Positions 55,316-63,344 of a stretch of 64,000 nt of DNA are shown here, piece after piece (within the stretch, counting starts at the first letter, position 1; every line of letters starts with the position of its first letter). The notes under the pieces were generated by a model. It saw nothing but the letters and a program-made list of their open reading frames with translations. It ran no database searches and was not told where the DNA came from. A program made the translations under genes and the position numbers. The DNA comes from Nitrospira sp. Lineage in GTDB: Bacteria > Nitrospirota > Nitrospiria > Nitrospirales > Nitrospiraceae. Where the stretch lies: positions 3,326,179 to 3,390,178 of the forward strand of contig CP126121.1 in NCBI GenBank assembly GCA_030123625.1, written 5' to 3'.

Positions 55316-56086
55316 ATGTTGCGACTGCGCGACGACCAATGGGAGCGGATTCGAGAACATTTTCCCGAAGAACACCTCCCGGAAAGCCGTCCGGGCCGCA
55401 AGCCGATCCCAGCACGCAGCATTCTCGAGGCCGTGCTGTGGATTTTGAACACCGGTGCGCAGTGGCACATGCTGCCGCAGTGTTATCCCAACTACAAAAC
55501 AGTACATCGCCGGTTTCAACAATGGTGCGAACGCGAGGTGCTGCGCCAGATTCTTACCCAGTTGGCCAATACGCTGCGCGACGAAGGCGCGCTTGACGAG
55601 CGCGAGAGCTTCATCGATGCCACGTTTGCGGCAGCCAAGGGAGGGGGCGAGGAAATCGGCCCCACCCGCCGGGGCAAAGGCGTCAAGATCCTCGCGATTG
55701 TGGATCGTCATGGGTTGCCGCTCTCGGTGAGCACGCATGCGGCCAATCATCATGAGGTCACGTTGGTCCAACTCAGTTTTAACTTCTACATGCTGGAAGC
55801 CAAGCCTGAGCACTTGATCGGCGATCGCGCGTATGACAGCGATCGGCTTGATGAGGATCTTCAGCAGGACGGCGTGAATATGATCGCGCCTCATCGGTCC
55901 ACTCGCAAGCTCAAGACCCAAGACGGCCGCCATCTGCGGCGCTACCAACGCCGCTGGCTTGTCGAACGGTTCTTTGCCTGGCTGCAATGGAAGCGCCGGC
56001 TACTGATTCGCTGGGAATACTACGCCACGAATTTCCTGGGCTTTGTGCAACTCGCATCCATCACCATGCTGCTCAGGCAATTTTGA
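55316..56086 (+). CDS. IS5-family transposase
   Basis: A 256-residue intact transposase. N-terminal LRLRDDQWERIREHFPEEHL, then the catalytic acids in ESFIDATFAAAKGGG, LIGDRAYDSDRLDE and RRWLVERFFAWLQWKRRLLI. It is in one frame, unlike the two IS427-type elements in this window, and belongs to a different IS5 subgroup from both the 22756 and 30000 elements. Confidence 0.94.
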   Translation: MLRLRDDQWERIREHFPEEHLPESRPGRKPIPARSILEAVLWILNTGAQWHMLPQCYPNYKTVHRRFQQWCEREVLRQILTQLANTLRDEGALDERESFIDATFAAAKGGGEEIGPTRRGKGVKILAIVDRHGLPLSVSTHAANHHEVTLVQLSFNFYMLEAKPEHLIGDRAYDSDRLDEDLQQDGVNMIAPHRSTRKLKTQDGRHLRRYQRRWLVERFFAWLQWKRRLLIRWEYYATNFLGFVQLASITMLLRQF

Positions 56087-56195
56087 GATAGGTTCTAATA
56101 GAGCTTTTTATTTGGACGCTGCCGAGATATCTCTGTTAGAGATGGTTTGCATTTTTTGCGATCAAGTGAAATGCTAAGCATCTATCCGTGAGGCT

Positions 56196-57347
56196 ATGTT
56201 GAGAATTTGTCATGTCTGTAACGGTCATTCAGTCGATGATGGGAGAGTATTTCACCGAGCCTGTTGTGAACTGGCCAAAGCAGGCTATGATGTACATCTC
56301 CTTGCGCAGGGAAAAGGAACACAGGCTTATCAGGAGAAGGGTGTGACCATTCATCCCTTGCCACCATCCAAGGGAAGAATACAACGATACATCAGTTCAT
56401 CCCGAGTGGCACAGATCGCCGCTGACTTGAAGCCGGACTTATTTCACGTGCATGAGCCTGCACTTCTCGGGCCGGTTATCGCTAGAGCAGGCTCACTGCC
56501 TGTCATCTATGATGTCCACGAATCATTCTTGGATATGTTGGCCGAAAATACTTGGTTGCCTATTTGGGGAAAGCCCTTTGCACGCGTTGCTTGGGATTAT
56601 TGGGAACGCCAGTTGGTGCGTCAATGTGCTGGGGTGGTAGTCGTTACGGACCCGATCGCGAAGCGATACGCGTCCCTTCACCCAAATGTGCGTGTCATCG
56701 CTAACTATCCGGAATGGTCAGCTGGCGAGAACCTCCCGCCCGCCACACGAGACGGTCGTACCTGTGTCATTGCTGGTGCTTTGACCATGGACCGTGGTCT
56801 CCTTGAGGTCTTTAAGGCCTTGGCGATTCTTAAGCAACGGGATGTGGAGGTCAAGCTGGCATTGGCGGGCCCCAGCATTTCAGATGGGTATTTAAAATCG
56901 TTGTTGGCAAAGGCAAATGATTTAGGTATTCATAGGCAAGTGCGCTACCATGGCATCCTCTCCCGGAATAAGGCTCAGATTTTACAACACGACTCCAGCA
57001 TTGGGATTGTCACGTATCTGCCGACCCCGAATAGTGTTGTTGGACTCCCGAACAAACTCATGGAATGCATGTCGTTGGGGCTTCCCGTAGTTTGTTCTAA
57101 TTTTCCGGTCTATCGAGAGGTGGCTGGCACAACCGGTGCTGGCATATTGGTGGATCCGACCGTGCCTGAGGAAATTGCCGATGCCATTGAGTCACTCGTG
57201 CGCGATCCAGCTCGTGCGCATCGAATGGGCGAAGCAGGAAAGGCTGCGGTGCGCGACCGGTTCAACTGGCAGGTAGAATCTATAAAACTTCTAGATCTGT
57301 ATCAGCAACTGATTGGTGCTCCCCAGAGCATGGTCACGTCCGACTAG
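56196..57347 (+). CDS. Glycosyltransferase, GT4 family
   Basis: A 383-residue GT4 enzyme. The N-terminal half starts LRICHVCNGHSVDDGRVFHR and has LFHVHEPALLGPVIARAG; the donor half shows VIAGALTMDRGLLEVFKALA, YLPTPNSVVGLPNKLMECMS and GLPVVCSNFPVYREVAG. It lies just right of an IS and overlaps the open frame of the next gene. It probably adds a hexose to the chain. Confidence 0.88.
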   Translation: MLRICHVCNGHSVDDGRVFHRACCELAKAGYDVHLLAQGKGTQAYQEKGVTIHPLPPSKGRIQRYISSSRVAQIAADLKPDLFHVHEPALLGPVIARAGSLPVIYDVHESFLDMLAENTWLPIWGKPFARVAWDYWERQLVRQCAGVVVVTDPIAKRYASLHPNVRVIANYPEWSAGENLPPATRDGRTCVIAGALTMDRGLLEVFKALAILKQRDVEVKLALAGPSISDGYLKSLLAKANDLGIHRQVRYHGILSRNKAQILQHDSSIGIVTYLPTPNSVVGLPNKLMECMSLGLPVVCSNFPVYREVAGTTGAGILVDPTVPEEIADAIESLVRDPARAHRMGEAGKAAVRDRFNWQVESIKLLDLYQQLIGAPQSMVTSD

Positions 57348-57372
57348 TGCCGGTCGGGGAGTTGGTATCATA

Positions 57373-58053
57373 GTGTCCTCTTCCATAGCATCAGAAGGTC
57401 CTGTCCAGCCAGATACTGAAGGTGACATCAGCATCATAGATATTGTTGGCCGCGATATGACCAATGCGGTCTCCAAAATACATTTGCAGGCATTTAGTGG
57501 CTATTTGAATGCCCGTCTTGGCGTAGGATATGCTCGAGCGCTCATTGACTGGTTTGCACAGCAGAGGAACGCGATTGCTCTTGCGGCAATTGATAGCAAT
57601 CATCGGGTTATTGGTTATGCGATAGGGGCGCCAGTGACTATCAACCACAAGCTGCGCGGTGACCTGTTTTGGATCACCGCTCGCAGCATTGTGTTGAGAC
57701 CATGGCTGATCTTGGACAAACGCTTATGGATGGTCGGCTATGCCCGTTTGGTGAAAAAGAATGATGCAGACAACATTAGTCATGAGCAGGACTTGCCTCA
57801 GCCGACTATGTCACTATTTGGTATCGGGGTGGAACCACCGCATCGACGAAAGGGGGTAGGGCAACAGCTGCTTCTTGCTTTTGAAGAGCGTGCGAAGGTG
57901 CTGAAGTATCGATCTCTCCTCCTGTGGGTCTATGCTGATAAGGCAACGACTCGCCGTCTCTACGAGAAGTGCGGATGGCATCCATGCCCCGGCAGCATTG
58001 AGAGTATCGGTGTCATAAAATACGTACGTTTACTCGATACACACTCCGTCTGA
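57373..58053 (+). CDS. GNAT-family N-acetyltransferase
   Basis: A 226-residue acetyltransferase starting with GTG at 57373; the frame is open back to 57313, overlapping the previous gene, so the exact start is uncertain. The acetyl-CoA loop is FGIGVEPPHRRKGVGQQLLL and motif B is YADKATTRRLYEKCGWH. In this setting it probably acetylates an amino sugar or sugar hydroxyl on the polysaccharide. Confidence 0.78.
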   Translation: MSSSIASEGPVQPDTEGDISIIDIVGRDMTNAVSKIHLQAFSGYLNARLGVGYARALIDWFAQQRNAIALAAIDSNHRVIGYAIGAPVTINHKLRGDLFWITARSIVLRPWLILDKRLWMVGYARLVKKNDADNISHEQDLPQPTMSLFGIGVEPPHRRKGVGQQLLLAFEERAKVLKYRSLLLWVYADKATTRRLYEKCGWHPCPGSIESIGVIKYVRLLDTHSV

Positions 58054-58169
58054 TTGTTCATTCGGCATATGTCTGTAGAGACGACGCGATCTTCCTGTGG
58101 TTTCAATGCGAACTATCTGGTGCAAACATTGGTTGCTCTTTCAAGATCAGGTATCACCTATACGGGGGG

Positions 58170-59267
58170 TTGATTCAAAACTACGAGAACTGTATTGAGT
58201 TATTACCTATTTGGAGATCGTCTGTGGCAGCTCATGTTCCATTGATTTCTGGAATCATACCTTGTCGTAACGAGAAGGCCCATATTGAGTCCTGTGTCCG
58301 TTCCCTCTTGGCCCAAAAGACATCTCTATTCGAATTGGAGCTCCTTGTCGTGGATGGAATGTCCGATGATGGGACCCGGGACATCCTCGAAAGGCTTATA
58401 CGATCCCACTCGAATCTACGGATACTCGACAATCCGCGAAGATCCACCCCCGCTGCGCTTAACATCGGCATTCAAGCCGGTCGAGGCGAATACATAGCTA
58501 TTCTTGGTGCGCATGCGGAGTATGGACCAAACTATCTGGAGACATGCTTGAAGCTCCTAAACGAACATCCCGAGGTGTGTTGTGCTGGAGGGCCGATCGT
58601 TAGCCGGGGCAAGGGACTCTTTGGGCAGGCTGTTGCGTTGGCCATGTCCCACCCGCTTGGCATCGGCAATGCCAAGCATCGTCTACCGGAGTATGAAGGT
58701 TATGCCGAAGGTGCCTGTTTCCCCATGTTCCGCAGACGCGTTTTTACCGATGTGGGACTATTTGATGAACGGATGGTCTATGTTGAGGACGATGAGCTCA
58801 ACTACCGATTGGCACAGAGACATGAGAAGGTGTTTATTTCACCGCGTGCGAAGTGCGCTTATTTTGTGCGTGAGACGCCATCTCGGCTTGCGCAACAGTA
58901 TTTCAGGTATGGAGCAGCTCGTGTGAGAGTACTTCGAAAATATCGACTTCCGGCGTCCATTCGTCAGCTCATTCCTCCAGTATTTATTGGTTTGTTGTTG
59001 ATCGGTCTGACTGTTGGTCCATGGCTTCCCGGCTGGTGGCGTTCCCTCACAGTGGCTCTTCCCGGGCTCTACATGATCACCCTTCTATTTGCGGCGATTG
59101 GACTGGGGCAAGCGTCTGGGATTCAAATTGCCGCCCGTTTTCCATTTGCAGTGGCCATCATGCATAGTTCTTATGCACTAGGTTTTTTCTCAGGTGCTCT
59201 TAAAGGAAGTCCCTCTCTCGCCCCTGCTACGGATGGTCAACGGCTTCCCACGGTTGGTTCAGGCTAA
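58170..59267 (+). CDS. Glycosyltransferase GT2 with C-terminal membrane segments (ExoA-like)
   Basis: A 365-residue protein, TTG start at 58170 behind a GGGGGG run. The GT-A core shows PLISGIIPCRNEKAHIESCV, VVDGMSDDGTRDIL and the DXD-like YVEDDELNYRLAQR. Two or three membrane helices follow from about residue 270 (IPPVFIGLLLIGLTVGPWL, ALPGLYMITLLFAAIGLG). This is the ExoA-like layout in which the enzyme works at the inner membrane on a lipid-linked acceptor. Confidence 0.83.
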   Translation: MIQNYENCIELLPIWRSSVAAHVPLISGIIPCRNEKAHIESCVRSLLAQKTSLFELELLVVDGMSDDGTRDILERLIRSHSNLRILDNPRRSTPAALNIGIQAGRGEYIAILGAHAEYGPNYLETCLKLLNEHPEVCCAGGPIVSRGKGLFGQAVALAMSHPLGIGNAKHRLPEYEGYAEGACFPMFRRRVFTDVGLFDERMVYVEDDELNYRLAQRHEKVFISPRAKCAYFVRETPSRLAQQYFRYGAARVRVLRKYRLPASIRQLIPPVFIGLLLIGLTVGPWLPGWWRSLTVALPGLYMITLLFAAIGLGQASGIQIAARFPFAVAIMHSSYALGFFSGALKGSPSLAPATDGQRLPTVGSG

Positions 59268-59341
59268 CGTGAACCATTTCGTTGCCACTTGATACTTTGC
59301 CAGTATTCAAATGTATCAAGCCACAGTGACTTGGAGAAAAT

Positions 59342-59587
59342 ATGAAAAAGTTACGTGTTTGCGTGATTGGCGTCGGCACCTTGGACAGCACCATGCTAGG
59401 CTATATAGCATGCATGCTACACGATGCGACCCTGGTAGGTGTGGCTGATGCCGACCTCGCTCGGATCCAGGCACTTGCTGCACAGTATGGTAGCCATGCA
59501 TATCTTTTTGCCTCGGGACGCGATGATCTTGCCGCGCTCGATCTGGCCGATCGGGCGACGGATGCCATTGGAGCCTTTTTGCGATAA
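59342..59587 (+). pseudogene. Truncated Gfo/Idh/MocA oxidoreductase stub
   Basis: An 81-residue frame beginning MKKLRVCVIGVGTLDSTMLG, followed by VGVADADLARIQALAAQYG, the NAD-binding fold of a Gfo/Idh/MocA oxidoreductase. The rest of the roughly 330-residue enzyme is absent, and FASGRDDLAALDL is degenerate where DYRDLL would stand. In glycan loci such enzymes make 3-keto or 3-amino sugars; this one is a relic. Confidence 0.7.
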
Positions 59588-59715
59588 CGTAAATGCGATC
59601 ATCACCCACTGAGTGTATCAATGTAATCTTGCCCATCTTTGTTGCCAGCCTTAGGGAAAATAAATTTGGGAAAGCATAAATTAATTCTACTATTCGCGCG
59701 AGAGAGTAGTTGGCC

Positions 59716-60786
59716 ATGAAAATTGTTTCAATCATTGGGGCACGTCCTCAATTCATCAAATGTTCCTCTGTGTCTCGTGAGCTCCGGCACATGGCGCAGG
59801 AGGTTCTTGTTCATACTGGGCAACACTACGATGATGGGATGAGCGGTGTATTTTTCCGTGAGTTGCAGATTCCTGAACCAAACTACAATCTTGGTATTGG
59901 ATCTGGACACCATGGACGACAGACTGGCGAGATGCTGATGAAAATTGAAGAACTTGTGCTGAAGGAACACCCGGACATGGTCTTAGTCTATGGCGACACG
60001 AATTCTACTCTCGCTGGAGCTCTTGCAGCGGTAAAACTCCACGTTCCTGTTGCTCACGTAGAAGCTGGCCTACGCAGCTTTAATCGGAGAATGCCGGAAG
60101 AGATCAATCGAGTCGTGACCGACCACCTTTCTGATCTATTATTGTGTCCAACGGAGACAGCGGTTGTAAACCTTCGAGAAGAAGGAGTGACAAAGGGTGT
60201 TAATCTAGTCGGTGATGTTATGTACGACGCGCTGTGGAACGGCGTTGAAGGAGCCAAGCGGCAATCGACCATTCTCAATCGTCTCAAGCTTGAACCGGGT
60301 AGATATCTATTGGCGACAGTGCATCGGGCAGAAAATACCGACAATCTTTCACGGCTCGAAGAGATCATGGCTGCATTTATGTCTCTTGCTATCTCCGGTC
60401 TGACTATCGTCTTCCCGGTCCATCCAAGGACTCGGAAGCAACTTGGAAAACTCTCCTTTGCTTATCCTGATCGGCTTCTTATGATTGATCCGGTTCCATA
60501 TCTCGACATGGTGCTTTTGGAGGCAATGGCTCAACTTATAGCGACTGATTCAGGGGGAGTACAGAAAGAAGCCTATTGGCTCGGTGTCCCTTGTATTACA
60601 CTTCGGCGCGAGACTGAATGGATCGAGACAGTAAAGAGCGGGTGGAACCGCTTGGTGGGAACCACTTCAGAACATATCATAAATGCCGTACGTGAGGCCA
60701 GCCCAGGTGAGGGCAATAAGTGGCCGTGGGCCAGGGGCGAAGCCTCGAAAAATATTGTAGGTCTTGTCACTCAATGCCTGCAATAG
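59716..60786 (+). CDS. wecB: UDP-N-acetylglucosamine 2-epimerase
   Basis: A 356-residue enzyme that interconverts UDP-GlcNAc and UDP-ManNAc. The family motifs are visible: KIVSIIGARPQFIKCSSVSR, HTGQHYDDGMSGVFF, YGDTNSTLAGALAAVK, HVEAGLRSFNRRMPEEINR and the C-terminal DSGGVQKEAYWLGVPCITLR. The ATG at 59716 follows an in-frame TTG. The enzyme draws on UDP-GlcNAc made by GlmU and GlmS in the left part of the window. Confidence 0.95.
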   Translation: MKIVSIIGARPQFIKCSSVSRELRHMAQEVLVHTGQHYDDGMSGVFFRELQIPEPNYNLGIGSGHHGRQTGEMLMKIEELVLKEHPDMVLVYGDTNSTLAGALAAVKLHVPVAHVEAGLRSFNRRMPEEINRVVTDHLSDLLLCPTETAVVNLREEGVTKGVNLVGDVMYDALWNGVEGAKRQSTILNRLKLEPGRYLLATVHRAENTDNLSRLEEIMAAFMSLAISGLTIVFPVHPRTRKQLGKLSFAYPDRLLMIDPVPYLDMVLLEAMAQLIATDSGGVQKEAYWLGVPCITLRRETEWIETVKSGWNRLVGTTSEHIINAVREASPGEGNKWPWARGEASKNIVGLVTQCLQ

Positions 60787-61084
60787 CTTGTATTTATGGC
60801 AGTGCCATAGGTTTTGACCAAAATAGAGCGAATGACAGTCCTCTTTCAAAATTCTGACCGGCGCTGAGGGTGGAGAAGGTAGATGGGCGATTGTTTGCGA
60901 TATGTGAAGCTTGTTGTGGCTGGGCCTCGCATGGAGCGGTGTCTTACTCTCGATTCCTTACCGATCACATCCGCGGTAGTGTTCGGTCGGTATAGCTGGG
61001 ATATGTCGGTCTACTCGGCCTTTTGACGGGTGTGGCTATGATGCTTTCGCTGGCCAAACCTGCCTGGTATTGGCATATCTACTA
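60787..61084. other. Gap with possible decayed membrane-protein remnant
   Basis: About 300 bases between wecB and an IS5-family element. One frame gives a short hydrophobic run (GYVGLLGLLTGVAMMLSLAK) immediately before the IS left end, which could be the remnant of an SxtJ-type or other small membrane protein of a carbamoylation module. The rest has stops in all frames. Confidence 0.3.
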
Positions 61085-61168
61085 GGGCGTGTCATCAATT
61101 AATTTTCGAGGTTCACAACGCCATCGTGTTGTGTTTCACTCCGTTCCAGGCCCAGGGAGGGCCTACGG

Positions 61169-61546
61169 ATGGTGAGACGATACGGGTTGCGTGATGACCA
61201 GTGGGCGAAGATCGAGCCTCTGCTGCCAGGGCGTGAAGGCACGGTGGTGGGGGTGACCGCGAAAGACAACCGGCTATTTGTCGAAGCGGTGTTGTATCGG
61301 TATCGCGCGGGGATTCCGTGGCGAGATTTGCCAGAGCGGTTCGGAGATTTCCGGGTCATCCACACACGCCATACGCGTTGGAGCCGACGCGGCGTCTGGA
61401 AGCGAGTGTTCGAGCGTCTGGCCGACGATCCTGACAACGAATACGCCATGATCGAGTCCACGATCATCCGCGCCCACCAGCACAGTGCCGGGGCAAAAGG
61501 GGGGACCGGACGGCGGAATGTATCGGGCGCTCAAAAGGCGGATTGA
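61169..61546 (+). CDS. IS5-family transposase, upstream frame
   Basis: A 125-residue frame with the IS427-type N-terminus (RRYGLRDDQWAKIEPLLPG, YRYRAGIPWRDLPERFGDFR) and the first catalytic region AMIESTIIRAHQHSAGAKGG, where the usual Asp is replaced by Glu. A -1 slip at A4G6 (61495-61504) joins it to the downstream frame. Confidence 0.85.
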   Translation: MVRRYGLRDDQWAKIEPLLPGREGTVVGVTAKDNRLFVEAVLYRYRAGIPWRDLPERFGDFRVIHTRHTRWSRRGVWKRVFERLADDPDNEYAMIESTIIRAHQHSAGAKGGTGRRNVSGAQKAD

Positions 61547-61932
61547 CCACGAAAATCCATGCCCGGTGCGATGCGCTGGGTAATCCGACGGGGTTTCATC
61601 TCACCCCGGGGCAGGCACATGATCTGGAGGGCGCCGATGTCTTGCGGCCCGGCGTGACCGCGGATACACTCATTGCCGATAAAGCGTTTGATGCCGATGA
61701 GCGGGTCATCGAACCTTTACGAAAAGCAGGAAAGACCATCGTGATCCCGCCAAAATCCAACAGAAAGGTCCCCCGGGCCTATGATGAAGACCTGTACAAG
61801 GCGCGGCATCTGATCGAAAACTTCTTTGCAAGGCTCAAGCAGTTCCGCGCCATTGCGACCCGCTACGACAAACGCGCCGCCAACTTCCTCGGCGCCATCT
61901 ATCTCGCCGCTTCAATCACGTGGCTTAATTGA
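61543..61932 (+). CDS. IS5-family transposase, downstream frame
   Basis: The 129-residue C-terminal half, carrying the second catalytic Asp in LIADKAFDADER and the Glu in HLIENFFARLKQFRAIATRY. Reading -1 across the slip gives AECIGRSKGGLTTKIHAR, the normal family sequence. The separate TTG start at 61543 is formal only; the natural product should be the frameshift fusion. Confidence 0.85.
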   Translation: MTTKIHARCDALGNPTGFHLTPGQAHDLEGADVLRPGVTADTLIADKAFDADERVIEPLRKAGKTIVIPPKSNRKVPRAYDEDLYKARHLIENFFARLKQFRAIATRYDKRAANFLGAIYLAASITWLN

Positions 61933-61948
61933 TGACACGCCCTAGTAA

Positions 61949-62065
61949 ACTCCTAAGGTAGACGGCCATCCCAATGCGGAGGGCCATCGAGTGATGGCAG
62001 AACATATGGCCAATGATATTATCAGTCTCGTTGTGCAAAATGGCTGGGCGGATGTCGAGTTGTAG
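61949..62065 (+). pseudogene. SGNH-hydrolase C-terminal fragment
   Basis: A 38-codon tail reading TPKVDGHPNAEGHRVMAEHM and ending in a stop, containing the DxHPNxxGH block (here DGHPNAEGH) that carries the catalytic Asp/His of SGNH hydrolases. The body of the gene, with the Gly-Asp-Ser nucleophile, is missing, presumably lost when the IS5 element at its left inserted. Together with the DUF5989 gene downstream it suggests a wrecked decoration module. Confidence 0.65.
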
Positions 62066-62281
62066 AGCGTTCCGATTGTCAGGATTTTCCCGCGTGCTCT
62101 GCGGACCGCAAGCGCCATGGGGGCAGGTAAGTTTACCGTCATCAGGAAATTAAGCTGGGGAAAGCTCTGACGATTTATTCTCAGCATATTTGAATCACTT
62201 TTGGGCCAAATGGTAAAAATAACTTTCGTGCTGTTCTGAGGGATAGAGCCAACATTTGGTACAAGTCCAAGGAGGTGCACC
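62066..62281. other. Gap between the SGNH fragment and DUF5989 gene
   Basis: About 215 bases without a recognisable gene. An AAGGAGG ribosome site lies at its right end, serving the DUF5989 start. Confidence 0.35.
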
Positions 62282-62434
62282 ATGACTGAGTTTGTCCTGG
62301 AACTGTGGGACTTTATGAAGGAACGCAAGAAATTCTGGCTATTGCCGATTTTTATAGTTTTGCTCTTATTCGGTACCTTGATTGTGCTGACACAAGGTTC
62401 AGCGGTTGCGCCTTTTATCTATACCTTGTTCTAG
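62282..62434 (+). CDS. DUF5989 family small membrane protein
   Basis: A 50-residue protein, ATG 62282 to TAG 62434, with an AAGGAGG ribosome site. It starts MTEFVLELWDFMKERKKFWL, then one membrane helix (LPIFIVLLLFGTLIVLTQGS) and ends VAPFIYTLF, the hallmark of DUF5989. This family accompanies carbamoyltransferase, SxtJ and SGNH-hydrolase genes in polysaccharide-decoration modules. Here it is intact but its partners are gone or fragmentary. Confidence 0.85.
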   Translation: MTEFVLELWDFMKERKKFWLLPIFIVLLLFGTLIVLTQGSAVAPFIYTLF

Positions 62435-62687
62435 ATACAGGAGTTCTTTTGTCAAGATCAAGATGATGACGGACTCAATTACTACCGGCCCGCCCAAAGT
62501 GGCCTTTATTTCCCCTCATGCGCGGTATAGACATACCGGTAGCTTCAGTCTTAGGATTGACGGGATTCTTAACAGTATCCTGCCCTTGTCCTTGCTTTAA
62601 GCTTTAAGATAGATGCATGTGACTCATGCACGGGATTATCAAAGTTGCTGATTCGACCGCGTTGGGCACAGTGAGAAGGAGCCTATA
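62435..62687. other. Gap with a short unidentified frame
   Basis: About 250 bases. A frame around 62463-62600 reads PPKVAFISPHARYRHTGSFS and might be the N-terminus of a lost gene. It has no recognised family and stops soon after. No promoter is evident. Confidence 0.3.
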
Positions 62688-63344
62688 ATGAATCAGGAGC
62701 ATAATGCGGCAACGTTTTTTAATAGCTTTGCTGAGACCTTCGACACCATTTACGATCAAAAGCGGAATTCCTTCATGCGTTGGGTGGACGGTAAGTTTCG
62801 GAGTGACATGTTCATTCGATATGCCCTCACGTTCGAAGCGCTCGAACATCTGAAGGGTCGTACAGTGCTTGATGTGGGATGCGGCTCAGGCCCATACATC
62901 GCTGAAGCGTTCAAACGGGGAGCAGATCGGATTACAGGAATTGATCCCGCTCCCAATATGTTGACCCTTGTGCGTCATCGCCTGGCTCAGGCGGGTCTTG
63001 CGGAGGACCGGTGTAGGTTGATCGAAGGATTGTTTCCAGGTGTACCTGTTGAGCCGCATGACTTCGCGATTGTTATGGGGGTCATGGATTACGTCGAAGA
63101 CGCGCAAGTATTTTTAAAAGCTCTGCGGCCGGTAGTCAAGCAACTGGCTGTTGTATCTTTTCCAAGCGAGCATTGGTTCCGAACCCCCTTCAGGAAATTT
63201 CGCTATCAACTGCGACAATGTCCCGTCTACTTCTATAATGACGCCGGCATTCGCAAACTCTGCGAAAGGGCAGGTTTTGCGGATGTTCGAATCCAGAAAA
63301 TCCCGGGGGCCGGTATGGACTTTCATGTAAGTTTACGGCCATGA
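62688..63344 (+). CDS. Class I SAM-dependent methyltransferase
   Basis: A 218-residue methyltransferase with GAAGGAG ribosome site. The SAM-binding motif I is VLDVGCGSGPYIAEAFKRGA, followed by GIDPAPNMLTLVRHRL and FAIVMGVMDYVEDAQVFLKA. The substrate is unknown; a small molecule or sugar is likely in this setting. Its stop overlaps the next gene by 4 bases (ATGA at 63341). Confidence 0.85.
   Translation: MNQEHNAATFFNSFAETFDTIYDQKRNSFMRWVDGKFRSDMFIRYALTFEALEHLKGRTVLDVGCGSGPYIAEAFKRGADRITGIDPAPNMLTLVRHRLAQAGLAEDRCRLIEGLFPGVPVEPHDFAIVMGVMDYVEDAQVFLKALRPVVKQLAVVSFPSEHWFRTPFRKFRYQLRQCPVYFYNDAGIRKLCERAGFADVRIQKIPGAGMDFHVSLRP

Larger units (their letters stand above)
55262..56095 (+). mobile_element. 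IS5-family insertion sequence, intact, beside the decayed copy
   Basis: An 834-bp element with perfect 15-bp terminal inverted repeats (GAACCTATCTCAAAA at 55262-55276 and complement at 56081-56095), flanked by TA on both sides. It has one intact transposase and its own likely promoter. Its left end abuts the right end of the decayed IS5 copy. Confidence 0.93.
61085..61942 (+). mobile_element. IS5-family insertion sequence (IS427-like), intact
   Basis: An 858-bp element with perfect 18-bp terminal inverted repeats (GGGCGTGTCATCAATTAA at 61085-61102, complement at 61925-61942), flanked by TA on both sides. The transposase is encoded in two frames joined by a slippery run of A4G6. It lies immediately left of an SGNH-hydrolase fragment and may have removed its 5' part. 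Confidence 0.93.

Noticed and set aside
55301-55970. Minus-strand frame opposite the IS5 transposase (228 codons)
   Set aside because: The opposite strand encodes an intact transposase with all catalytic motifs; the antisense frame is a shadow.
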